Shown here piece by piece: positions 1-8,466 of a DNA stretch of 21,781 nucleotides. The translations under genes were made by a program, and so were the position numbers. The stretch spans positions 1 to 21,781 of the forward strand of contig BAXO01000088.1 in assembly GCA_001310555.1 (NCBI GenBank), given 5' to 3'. The notes beneath the pieces were generated by a model. That model saw only the letters and a program-made list of their open reading frames with translations. It was not told the DNA's origin and made no database searches. This DNA is from Bacillus sp. JCM 19058 (GTDB lineage Bacteria > Bacillota > Bacilli > Bacillales_H > Bacillaceae_D). Numbering within the stretch: position 1 is the first letter of the stretch; every line of letters begins with the position of its first letter.

Positions 1-342
1 ACACTCAATCATTGAATTATGAAATTTATTCGATTTAATACAATATAAAAATTCAAAACGATCATTAGCGGATGATGAGACCCAGGGATTGTACCAAATC
101 CGGCAAACAATTGATTCATGTTCTAGAGTTTTAAACACTATTTTACTAGCCGATTTCTTTTTATAAAATCAGATTTCCTTTCAATTAGGATAAATCTTAC
201 ATTAACCAAAGGCCAAATACCATTCTCTTTACTAACTTTCATGATTATTTGTTATACTAAAGACAAAGAAAAAGAGCCAAGCAGCGATTTGGCATCCGTA
301 CCGTTCAAAATTATCTCTTTGTATAAAGAGTGGAGGATGAAA
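1..342. other. AT-rich region upstream of phoP, no gene seen
   Basis: No convincing reading frame lies before phoP. An open frame in phase with phoP runs back to 241, but it lacks a ribosome binding site and family-like sequence, so it is 5' leader. The only element I can support is the promoter candidate at 229-258. The upstream gene is outside the window. Confidence 0.6.
229..258 (+). promoter_or_regulatory. Candidate phoPR promoter
   Basis: A good -10 (TATACT, 253-258) has a weak -35-like TTACTA 18 bp upstream (229-234). It lies about 90 bp before the phoP start. I looked for 11-bp-spaced PhoP hexamers here, because phoPR is autoregulated in B. subtilis, and found none that are convincing. 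Confidence 0.45.
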
Positions 343-1059
343 ATGGCAAAGCGAATCTTAGTCGTTGATGATGAAGAATCAATTGTAACCTTGCTGCAGT
401 TTAACCTTGAAAAGGCAGGGTATGAAGTTGAAACTGCAATGGATGGAGCTAAGGCATTAGAGCTTGCAACAGCACATTCATTCGATCTGATCGTCCTTGA
501 TTTAATGCTGCCGGAAATGGATGGGCTCGATGTCTGCAAGCAGCTTAGACAAAACAAAGTAATGACACCGATTTTGATGCTGACAGCGAAGGACGATGAA
601 TTTGATAAAGTCTTGGGCCTTGAGCTTGGGGCAGATGACTACATGACCAAGCCGTTTAGCCCACGGGAGGTTGTCGCTAGAGTTCGTGCGATATTGAGGC
701 GGATTTCTCCGATAGTAGACGTATCAGATAAACAAAAGGAGACCGTCGTTTTAACGATTGGTGAGGTCGATATATACCCAGAAAACTATGAGCTCAGATA
801 CAAGGACAAACCTTTGGAATTAACGCCAAAGGAATTTGAGCTGTTTTTATATTTGGCGAAAAACAAAGGTCGGGTTTTAACAAGGGATCAACTACTCAAT
901 GCGGTATGGAATTACGAATTCGTCGGTGATACTAGAATTGTCGACGTGCACATTAGCCATTTAAGAGAAAAGATTGAACCGAATACGAAAAAGCCGGTCT
1001 ACATCAAAACGATAAGAGGACTCGGCTATAAATTAGAGGAGCCGAAATTGAATGGGTAA
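343..1059 (+). CDS. phoP: Response regulator PhoP (phosphate-starvation response)
   Basis: OmpR/PhoB-type response regulator of 238 aa (240 in B. subtilis). It has an N-terminal receiver domain with acidic pair D9/D10, phosphoacceptor D53 (VLDLMLPEMDG) and the conserved K in MTKPFSPRE. A C-terminal winged-helix DNA-binding domain follows (ELTPKEFELF, VDVHISHLREKI, TIRGLGYKLE). By family knowledge, phosphorylated PhoP binds tandem TTAACA-like repeats and controls the Pho regulon; a strong candidate site lies at 3194-3232 in this window. I chose ATG 343 because GGAGG (332-336) sits 6 nt upstream; ATG 337 is too close to it. The stop overlaps the phoR start by 8 bp, indicating translational coupling. 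The reading frame is intact. Confidence 0.96.
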   Translation: MAKRILVVDDEESIVTLLQFNLEKAGYEVETAMDGAKALELATAHSFDLIVLDLMLPEMDGLDVCKQLRQNKVMTPILMLTAKDDEFDKVLGLELGADDYMTKPFSPREVVARVRAILRRISPIVDVSDKQKETVVLTIGEVDIYPENYELRYKDKPLELTPKEFELFLYLAKNKGRVLTRDQLLNAVWNYEFVGDTRIVDVHISHLREKIEPNTKKPVYIKTIRGLGYKLEEPKLNG

Positions 1060-2850
1060 ATTTGGGCTCCATTTGATGAGTGCGGTTTTAGCGGTCATTT
1101 TTTTCGTACTCGTAAGCTTAGGGTTTGCGATAGGCTGGCTCTTTGAAAGCTTCCATTTAAATTATTTATCGGAGCGAATTGAAAAGGAGGCGAAGCTTGC
1201 CGCCTATACCATTAGCTCTGAAATATCTGAGGAGGCAGATGCCCAAAGGCTGGCTCTTGATATAAGCGAACAACTGAACGCACGCGTCACGATTATTTCA
1301 GCGGACGGCACCGTCATCGGAGAATCGGCGATGGAGCCAGCGCAAATGGAGAACCATTCGGATCGACCTGAACTAATTGAAGCAGGGCAAGGCGGCCCGG
1401 AAATCGCTATAGCGAAACACTTGGTGAAGAGCTGCTTTTTTATAGTGCTGGTGTTTCATTAACTGAAGGTGAAATCGGGCACGTCAGACTTGGAATTTCA
1501 GCTACAGCTCTGTCAGAAATGAACCGGACGGTCTGGACAATTTTATTCGTTACGTTTTTGCTTGCCTTTATCGTGATCGCCTTCGTAACGTTCCGCATTA
1601 CGAATCAAATGATTCGTCCAGTTACAGAGGCAACAACGGTAGCCAATGAGCTGGCGAAGGGCAATTTCAAGGCGCGTACGGTCGAAGGGAAGCTAGATGA
1701 GGTCGGTGAACTCGCGCGTTCGATTAACGTTTTGGCCTATAACCTTGACCAGATTACAAAAAGGCACCAGGTTCAACAGGAACGACTAGAAACGTTAATA
1801 CAGCATATCGGTAGCGGACTAATTTTCATAAACATACGCGGTGATATTTCGCTCATTAATCAGACCTGTAAGGAAATTTTTCAAGAGGATACGGAACGTT
1901 GGTTGAACCAAGTATATTATCAAGTCATCCCATTTCAGGAAGTCAATCAAGTCATTCAAACGGTCTTTATGACTGAAAAGAAACAACGCCAGCAAGTTCG
2001 GATTCCGATACATCTCTCTGTTCAACAGTTCGAAATCTATGGAGCGCCAGTCTTGAGTGAGCACGGGCGGATGAGAGGGATTGTTCTAGTTCTCCATAAC
2101 ATTACGGAAATTAAAAAGCTCGAGCAAATCCGGAAAGACTTCGTTGCCAATGTATCGCACGAGTTAAAGACCCCGGTGACCTCGATTAAAGGCTTTGCGG
2201 AAACGCTAATTGACGGTGCAATGAACGAGCCTTCATTACGGGAAAAGTTTTTAACGATAATTTTGAAGGAAAGCGAGCGGCTACAAAGCTTGATTCAAGA
2301 CTTGCTGGAGCTGTCAAAAATAGAGCAACAGTATTTTCAGCTGAACTGGACAAAGGCCAATATCACGGAAGCCGTAGAAGAGGCAGTGACGCTTCTGAAG
2401 GAAAAGGCACAAAAAAAAGAAGTGAGCCTGCATTTCTTTTCAGATGGTGTCTTGACAATTGATGGGGATGCCGAAAGATTGAAGCAAATAGCGATTAATT
2501 TAATGACAAACGCGATCGTATATACGCCTGCTGGCGGTCATATTGCTGTTTCGCTTGCTGAGGATGGGGACTGGGTTACATTGCAAGTCAGCGATTCAGG
2601 GATAGGCATCACCGAGGAGGAAATTCCACGCATATTTGAACGGTTTTATCGCGTTGATCGGGCAAGAAGCAGGAACTCAGGTGGAACTGGTCTCGGTTTA
2701 GCAATCGTTAAGCACTTGGTCGAAGCGCATCATGGGAGAATAGAAGTTGATAGCGAACCTGGGAAAGGAACGACATTCACCATTCTTTTCAAAAAAAGAG
2801 CAGGACTGAATGATAACGAAAAGGGTCGAGTCGCTCATCACGGCCTTTGA
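1052..2850 (+). CDS. phoR: Sensor histidine kinase PhoR (one frameshift)
   Basis: Membrane sensor kinase that phosphorylates PhoP under phosphate limitation. The reconstructed protein is about 599 aa (579 in B. subtilis). Order: TM1 (about residues 7-29), extracytoplasmic domain, TM2 (about 160-180, WTILFVTFLLAFIVIAF), HAMP, PAS-like domain (about 240-345), HisKA with the H-box FVANVSHELKTP (His about 370), then HATPase with N-box NLMTNAIVYTP, G1 DSGIGI, F-box FERFYRVD and G2 GGTGLGLAIV. One base is missing near 1423-1424 (TTGG should be TTGGG). Adding it joins AKHLGEELLFYSAGVSLTEG across the break; as written the first frame stops at 1462. The gap lies in the extracytoplasmic domain. A sequence error is the likeliest cause. 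Confidence 0.94.
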
Positions 2851-3193
2851 GAGATTCCGCTACGTCTGTTGACGAAGGGAGTCATGCAGGCGGAGGCTTC
2901 TTTTTATCGTCATAAGCGGTATGAGCATTCCGCGTTAAGCGGTGGAGCTACAGTTATGAAAAGGCATGATGATGACTCAGGGATAGAGCTAAATTTTTTT
3001 GGGGAATTGTTGAGTTAATGTTTTAGCGAGTGTTGTTGGCGCTTGGCATGACAGTCAGTGTCCGTTCACCTTATTCAAGGAAAGATATCCAATGCTATTT
3101 TTCTTTCCTTTTCCTGGGAGTAATAAATTTTGCTTAGTGGAAGTACCGAAGCGGTTTCAACGGTGCGATGAACAGCTTTCCAGCATCTAAACA

Positions 3194-3247
3194 TTAACAC
3201 AATTTTTACAATTGCTTTATTTGTTCTTAACGAAGCTTGCTTATACT
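3194..3247 (+). promoter_or_regulatory. Four-repeat PhoP box with downstream -10 element
   Basis: Hexamers TTAACA (3194-3199), TTTACA (3205-3210), TTTATT (3216-3221) and TTAACG (3227-3232) are separated by exactly 5 bp each, giving an 11-bp period. A -10 TATACT follows at 3242-3247, with no good -35 hexamer. If transcription starts near 3254, the repeats span about -60 to -22, the position known for PhoP-activated B. subtilis promoters (TT(A/C/T)A(C/T)A repeats). The box and spacing are read directly; PhoP binding is inferred. Confidence 0.75.
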
Positions 3248-3253
3248 TAAATA

Positions 3254-3365
3254 GAACGGTTTTATGGATGCCACGGCTAGGCTATAAACACCCTTTAGCC
3301 TACTTGTGGTAGCTAATAATCCCCTTGATAGGATGAAAGCATCCCCTTGCTTTCATCCTCTTTTT
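3254..3365 (+). ncRNA. Candidate PhoP-dependent small RNA, about 110 nt
   Basis: The predicted transcript starts after the Pho-box promoter and ends at an intrinsic terminator. The 5' part folds into one long hairpin (3269-3311): TGCCAC pairs with GTGGTA, then two G-U pairs and one C-C mismatch, then TAGGCTA pairs with TAGCCTA, leaving loop TAAACACCCTT. An AT-rich linker containing ATCCCCTTG (3319-3327) follows, then the terminator, whose loop holds the same ATCCCCTTG (3341-3349). These exposed C-rich patches resemble the SD-pairing motifs of Gram-positive sRNAs such as FsrA and RoxS. No plausible protein is encoded; the only ATG frame (3264) has 7 codons and no SD. The alternative is an attenuated leader for hflKC. 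Confidence 0.6.
3330..3365 (+). terminator. Intrinsic terminator of the small RNA candidate
   Basis: Perfect 12-bp stem: AGGATGAAAGCA (3330-3341) pairs with TGCTTTCATCCT (3348-3359), loop TCCCCT, followed by C and five T (3361-3365). Confidence 0.88.
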
Positions 3366-3481
3366 GATCTGGGAGGAGCTCTAAAAAGTTTATAGTTTTT
3401 TTTAACAATGCCACTTTCTAGCGGGAATATGTACTATAATGAAAAAGGTGTGCGTAAATATGAGAAATTGCGCGATGAATT

Positions 3482-3508
3482 TGAAACCTGAACACGAGGT
3501 TATGCGTA
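3482..3508 (+). promoter_or_regulatory. Sigma-W-like ECF promoter candidate before hflK
   Basis: TGAAAC (3482-3487), 17 bp, then CGTA (3505-3508). The B. subtilis sigma-W consensus is TGAAAC-N16-CGTA, so both cores match exactly and the spacer is one base long. Transcription would start about 25 nt before the hflK start codon, just upstream of its SD. In B. subtilis the SPFH flotillins floA and floT are sigma-W targets, which makes the placement meaningful. A competing sigma-A -10 (TATAAT, 3435-3440) lacks a good -35. Confidence 0.5.
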
Positions 3509-3541
3509 AGAAACGTATCAACTAGAAAGAGGGGATTGCAT

Positions 3542-4537
3542 TTGGTATCGATTAAACAGCTGATCATTGGCTTTGTTTCATTGATCGGCGCTGCCATACT
3601 TGGCTTGTTTCTAATTACAGGCTGGTATATCGTGGACGAAACGGAGCAAGCAGCATTAATAACTTTCGGGAAGGTTGATGAAACGATAACAGAGCCAGGG
3701 CTGAAATTTAAAATGCCGTGGCCGATTCAACGAGTCGAGCATCTATCCCGGGGAACGTACAACCTTCAGGTCGGCTATCAAGAGGTAGACGGTGAGGTTG
3801 TTGAGTTTACGAACGAAGCGAAAATGATTACCGGTGATGAAAATATTCTATTTGCTGATTTAGCCGTTCAGTGGCGCATCACAGACCCGGAATTATTTTT
3901 GTATAGTAGCGAAGACCCGGAGACAGTCCTTTACAATGCGACTTCGGCGTCACTACGGGGAGTTATCGGAAGCTCAGGTATCGATGAAGCATTAACCGAT
4001 CAAAGGCCGGAAATCGAAGCAGCCGTTTTTGAAACGCTCGTCGACTTGCTCGAAATGTATCAAATCGGCGTCAGTATTCAGGACGTGAAGCTGCAGGATG
4101 TTGAACTGCCAACAGATGAAGTTCGCCGCGCTTTTACGGAGGTAACCGATGCTAGGGAAGAACGTCTGACGAAAATTAATGAAGCAAACAAATACCGTAA
4201 TCAGCAAATTAATGAGGCTGAAGGGGAAAAGGATGCGATCATGTCGCGTGCGACAGGTTCAAAGGCTGAACGGATCGAAAGAGCTCGCGGGGATGTTGCA
4301 ATTTTTAATGCTTTGTACGAGGAATATCAAGTAAATCAAGAGGTTACGCGGGAACGGCTTATTTTAGAGACGTTGGAAAAGGTTCTTCCTGATACCGAAA
4401 TTTATATTATGGACAGCAATAACGACACGATTAGCTATTTACCAATCCGCCCGCTCGAGCGCCAAGCCCAACAGGCTCCGGCACAAGAAGCTGAAACAGA
4501 GCAAGCGGCTGAGGAAGGAGAGGCGTCCGATGAGTGA
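3542..4537 (+). CDS. hflK: SPFH-domain membrane protein HflK
   Basis: HflK-type member of the SPFH (stomatin/prohibitin/flotillin/HflKC) superfamily, 331 aa. In E. coli HflK pairs with HflC and modulates the membrane protease FtsH. An N-terminal membrane anchor (about residues 6-27) is followed by the SPFH core (VDETEQAALITFGKVDE, EPGLKFKMPWPIQ), a charged helical stretch (ITKINEANKYRNQQINEAEGE-like region, about 215-265) and an acidic, Ala/Gln/Glu-rich tail. I prefer TTG 3542, 7 nt after AAAGAGGGG (3526-3534), over in-frame TTG 3536, which is only 1 nt from it. It overlaps hflC by 8 bp, so the two are coupled. The frame is intact. It sits inside the phoR-polA interval, where B. subtilis has no gene. 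Confidence 0.9.
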   Translation: MVSIKQLIIGFVSLIGAAILGLFLITGWYIVDETEQAALITFGKVDETITEPGLKFKMPWPIQRVEHLSRGTYNLQVGYQEVDGEVVEFTNEAKMITGDENILFADLAVQWRITDPELFLYSSEDPETVLYNATSASLRGVIGSSGIDEALTDQRPEIEAAVFETLVDLLEMYQIGVSIQDVKLQDVELPTDEVRRAFTEVTDAREERLTKINEANKYRNQQINEAEGEKDAIMSRATGSKAERIERARGDVAIFNALYEEYQVNQEVTRERLILETLEKVLPDTEIYIMDSNNDTISYLPIRPLERQAQQAPAQEAETEQAAEEGEASDE

Positions 4538-5461
4538 TGAAAATATTGTCGATATTAATAAACGGCGGGGAACCGAAGAATGGCGGAAATATATAAAGCT
4601 GATTGCTGTTGGCGTCATCCTGATCGTTATCGTCGCGAGATTATTAGTAATTTGTTTATCGTTGAGCAGAATGAGTATCGCGTGGTTCGCCAGTTCGGTG
4701 AGGTTGTTCGGATTGAGCAAGAACCCGGATTAAGCTATAAAATTCCTTTTATTCAATCAGTGACAACGCTGCCAAAGCATCAGATGGTGTATGATATACC
4801 GACCGCAGAAATTAATACGCGAGACAAAAAACGGATGCTTTCCGATCATTACGCCGTTTGGAGAATTAATAACCCTCAACAAATGATTGCCAATGCTCGT
4901 ACGGCAGAAAACGCCGAGGCGATTATGGGAGAGTTGATTTTTTCAGCTATTCGCGCCGAACTGGGTCAGCTTGATTTTGAAAAGATCATTAACGAAGACG
5001 AATCGTCACGAGGCAGCTTTAATGAACTGGTGCGCGATCGCGTTAATGAAGCGTTGGAACGTAATGAATACGGGATTACGCTAACGGATGTGCGAATGAT
5101 GCGTACCGATTTACCTGAGGAAAACGAGCAGGCCGTCTATCGAAGAATGATCTCGGAACGCCAATCTACAGCGCAGGAGTATTTGTCCGAAGGGGTGGCC
5201 GAAGCGAATCGGATTCAGGCCAATACGGACATGGAAGTACAGGAAATTCTTTCAGCTGCAAGAGCTGACGCCGATGAAGTGATCGGGGAAGGTGATGCCG
5301 AAGCGGCGAAAATCTATAACGAATCGTTTGGGCAGGATCCAGAGTTTTATCAGCTTTTCCGCACGCTACAATCCTATGAAAAAACTATCGGCGAGGAAAC
5401 AGTGATCGTCTTACCAGCTGATTCGCCGTATACTCGATTGTTAATGGGAAATATTGAATAA
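4530..5461 (+). CDS. hflC: SPFH-domain membrane protein HflC (one frameshift)
   Basis: Partner of HflK, about 310 aa reconstructed. A short basic cytoplasmic N-terminus (VDINKRRGTEEW) precedes the TM anchor (about residues 24-44), then the SPFH core (VEQNEYRVVRQFGEVVRIEQ, EPGLSYKIPFIQSV), the conserved HflC stretch TDVRMMRTDLPEENEQAVYR with RMISERQSTAQEY, and the helical AEANRIQANTD region. One base is missing near 4647-4648: GTAATTTG should be GTTAATTTG, which restores LLVNLFIVEQNEYR within the membrane segment. ATG 4530 overlaps the end of hflK; GGAGAGG upstream serves as SD. A strong terminator at 5502-5536 ends the two-gene operon. Confidence 0.9.
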
Positions 5462-5501
5462 GAAAACACTTCGTAGTTTAGAAGAACTTCAGAATGCAGA
5501 C

Positions 5502-5536
5502 AAAGGCCAGTTGAGCGACGCTCGACTGGCCTTTTT
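5502..5536 (+). terminator. Terminator of hflKC
   Basis: Fifteen-bp stem with one T-G wobble: AAAGGCCAGTTGAGC (5502-5516) pairs with GCTCGACTGGCCTTT (5520-5534), loop GAC, with a T-tract to 5536. Confidence 0.92.
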
Positions 5537-5824
5537 GCGAAAATAGGTCGTTTCGTAAGAGCTTATCTTCCTAAGGAGTAATGCTCGATCGTAGAAGCCT
5601 TATTTTTAGACGGAGCTTCAATTTGGCTAAGCGAACAAGTCGAGCGAAATCCTAATTTTAGTCGGTGGTCAGATTTACCAATAAATTAAAATTCCCTGAC
5701 GTTTCAGCAGGCTGAAATGAGTTCACTGCAACAATCTTTGATTAATTTTCTGTGCTTTTCTCATTCCTGTGCTCTTATGATAAAATAAAGCTAATGAATT
5801 CGATTCGAGAGAGGGGCTTTTTCC
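5537..5824. other. hflC-polA intergenic region
   Basis: Nearly 290 bp without a supported gene. It holds a 7-2-7 perfect palindrome, TTTCAGC-AG-GCTGAAA (5702-5717), of unknown meaning, and the polA promoter candidate. A 24-codon basic ORF at 5581 has an SD only 2 nt before its ATG and I do not support it. Confidence 0.5.
5753..5786 (+). promoter_or_regulatory. Candidate polA operon promoter
   Basis: TGCTTT (5753-5758), 17 bp, TATGAT (5776-5781); an overlapping TAAAAT (5781-5786) is an alternative -10. It lies about 40 bp before the polA start codon. Confidence 0.4.
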
Positions 5825-8452
5825 TTGAAAAAAACTCATATTGGTAGATGGTAATAGTATCGCGTACCGTGCGTTCTTTGCTTTGCCGTTATTGAATAAT
5901 GATAAAGGCGTTTATACGAATGCTGTTTACGGTTTTACGACCATGCTTTTAAAAATTTTGGAGGAGGACAAGCCGACTCATATGCTCGTTGCCTTTGATG
6001 CAGGCAAGACAACCTTCCGTCATAAAACCTATGAAAAATACAAAGGAACACGGCAGAAAACTCCGCCTGAGCTCGCTGAACAATTTCAGCTCGTCCGAGA
6101 AGTGCTCGACGCCTTTGGCGTATCGCGCTACGAGATTGAAAATTATGAGGCGGACGATATTATTGGCACCTTAGCCAAAAAAAGCCGAGCAGGAAGGCTG
6201 GGATGTAAAAATTTATTCTGGGGATAAAGATTTGTTGCAGCTCGTAACTGAACACACGTCTGTCGCTTTAACGAGAACAGGAATTACGAATGTGGACACG
6301 TACGATCCGAAAGCCATCGACGAGAAATACGGCTTGGTGGCAAAGCAAATTATCGATTTGAAGGGCTTGATGGGGGATAGCTCTGACAATATTCCTGGAG
6401 TACCTGGGGTCGGCGAGAAGACCGCACTCAAGTTATTGAAGCAATTCGGAACGATTGAGAACGTGCTCGACTCTGTGGCAGAGGTGTCGGGTAAGAAACT
6501 AAAAGAAAGGCTCGAGGAGCACAAGGATCAGGCGCTAATGAGTAAGGAACTAGCGACCATCTACGTAGACATCCCTTACGAGTTGAAGACAGACGAGCTC
6601 GCCTTTGGAGAGTTCGATAAGACAAAGGTCGTATCCTTGTTCAAGGAGCTAGGCTTCTCGTCATTAATCGACAGGTTTGACGATGAGGCAGTTGAAAAAC
6701 AAGAGCTTGAAGCACTGAAATTTGAACACGTAACTCATATTACAGAAGAGCTGTTTGCTTCGCCATCGGCATTAATGGTTGAAGTGCTAGAGGAGAATTA
6801 TCACACAGCGAACATCCTCGGCTTCGCGCTAGCCAATGAACACGGTCATTATTATTTACCAACAGAGCTGGCATTACAGTCAACCGTATTTCAAGCATGG
6901 GCTAAGGACGATACTCAAAAAAAAGTGGGTTTTTGATGCGAAGCGAGCAGTCGTAGCTTTGAATCGGTATGAGGTTGAGCTTCTAGGTGTCGATTTTGAT
7001 TTGCAGCTGGCCTCTTACCTCCTTGATCCGTCACATTCTTCTCATGAGGTGAATGAAATCACTGCACGAAAGGGCAAAGGAGAAGTGCAGTCGGACGATG
7101 CCGTTTATGGGAAAGGGGCGAAGCGAAGCATTCCTGAAGAAGCGATCGTGTCTGAACATATTGTTAGGAAAGCAGATGCCATTTATCATTTGAAAGAATC
7201 GATTGAAGATGAATTAAAAGAAAACGAGCTTTACGGTCTTTTTCATGAGTTGGAAATGCCGCTGTCTATCGTGTTAGGGAGGATGGAACGACCGGGGTTA
7301 AGGTTGATCGCCAACAGCTGGAGCGAATGGGAGAAGATTTAGAAGCTCGCCTGGACAAGCTCGAGTCGCAAATTCATGACCTTGCCGGGACAAGCTTTAA
7401 TATCAATTCGCCAAAGCAATTAGGTGTTATTTTATTTGAACAGCTCAATTTACCCGTAATTAAAAAAAACAAAAACAGGTTATTCAACCTCAGCGGATGT
7501 TCTCGAAAGGCTGGCCGGAGAGCATGAAATCATCGATTGTATCCTGCATTATCGTCAGCTGGGCAAGCTGAATTCTACCTATATACAAGGCTTGCAGAAG
7601 GTGATTGATCGCCAAACGAGTAAGATTCATACCCGCTTTAATCAGGCGCATACGCAAACAGGACGATTGAGTTCAATTGATCCGAACTTGCAAAACATTC
7701 CTATTCGTTTAGAGGAAGGAAGAAAGATTCGCAAGGCATTCGTCCCTTCTGAAGCAGGGTGGAACATGCTTGCGGCTGACTATTCGCAAATTGAGCTCCG
7801 TGTGCTTGCACATATTTCCGGCGACGGAAAGCTAATTGAGGCCTTTCAGCACGATATGGATATTCACACAAAAACGGCGATGGATGTTTTTCATGTAACG
7901 GAAGAGGACGTAACCTCTTCGATGCGAAGGAGTGCGAAGGCCGTTAATTTCGGGATTGTTTATGGTATTAGCGATTATGGACTTTCGCAAAGCCTCGGCA
8001 TTACTAGGAAGGAAGCGGCTGAATTCATAGAGCGATATTTCAAAAGCTATCCAAAGGTTAAGCAATATATGGACGATATCGTCAGTGAAGCGAGGGAGAA
8101 AGGCTACGTATCAACATTGCTGCATCGGCGCCGTTATTTGCCGGAAATTACGAGCCGTAACTTTAATTTACGAAGCTTTGCCGAACGAACGGCAATGAAT
8201 ACGCCGATTCAAGGTACTGCAGCCGATATTATTAAAAAAGCGATGGTCGAAATGGCGACTGAGCTGGAGCAGCAAAATTTATCGAGCCGCATGCTGCTGC
8301 AGGTACACGATGAGCTGATCTTTGAAGTGCCGGAAGCAGAATTAAAAACGATGCTGGAGCTCGTTCCAAAAGTAATGGAGCAGGCAGTAAGCTTGAACGT
8401 TCCGCTGAAGGCAGATGTCTCCACAGGTGAGACATGGTACGATGCGAAATAA
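5825..8452 (+). CDS. polA: DNA polymerase I (five frameshifts)
   Basis: DNA polymerase I for repair synthesis and Okazaki fragment processing; about 874 aa reconstructed (880 in B. subtilis). An N-terminal 5'-3' exonuclease (LVDGNSIAYRAFFALP, ENYEADDIIGTLA, GLMGDSSDNIPGVPGVGEKTA) is followed by a 3'-5' exonuclease-like domain that appears degenerate, as in other bacilli, and the polymerase domain with motif A DYSQIELRVLAHIS, motif B RRSAKAVNFGIVYG and motif C QVHDELIFE. Start TTG 5825 is 8 nt after AGAGGGG (5810-5816). Indels: extra A in 5828-5834, 6177-6183, 6917-6924 and 7462-7469, and one missing G in 7294-7297. Each correction rejoins recognisable sequence such as LAKKAEQEGWDVKIYSGDKD and VIKKTKTGYSTSADVLERL. 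The gene is essential or near-essential, so sequence error is likely. Confidence 0.95.
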
Positions 8453-8466
8453 GGAGAGATAAAAAA

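Larger units (their letters stand above)
2851..3541. other. Long phoR-hflK intergenic region holding a Pho box and RNA candidate
   Basis: About 690 bp with no family-like protein. The first 340 bp (2851-3193) shows only a weak hairpin: AAGGAAAG (3077-3084) pairs with CTTTCCTT (3103-3110), without a good T-tract. The second half is dense: a four-hexamer PhoP-type box (3194-3232), a -10 at 3242-3247, a terminated structured RNA (about 3254-3365), a TATAAT at 3435-3440, and a sigma-W-like promoter at 3482-3508. Confidence 0.7.

Noticed and set aside
191..240. Possible PhoP box upstream of phoP (TTACA and TTAAC words)
   Set aside because: The words are not at an 11-bp period and only one or two resemble the consensus.
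3077..3110. Hairpin AAGGAAAG/CTTTCCTT as phoR terminator
   Set aside because: 18-nt loop, A/T-rich stem and a mixed tail; too weak to call, and it lies over 220 bp after phoR.
3264..3287. Seven-codon ORF within the small RNA candidate
   Set aside because: No SD sequence, very short, and its codons form the 5' arm of the main hairpin.
3439..3525. 28-codon ORF directly before hflK (alternative ATG 3460)
   Set aside because: The ATG at 3439 overlaps the -10-like TATAAT. The 3460 start has only AAGGTG, and the sigma-W-like promoter lies inside the ORF. Composition is not informative.
5581..5655. 24-codon Arg-rich ORF after AAGGAG upstream of polA
   Set aside because: The SD is 2 nt from the ATG, and no family resemblance is seen.
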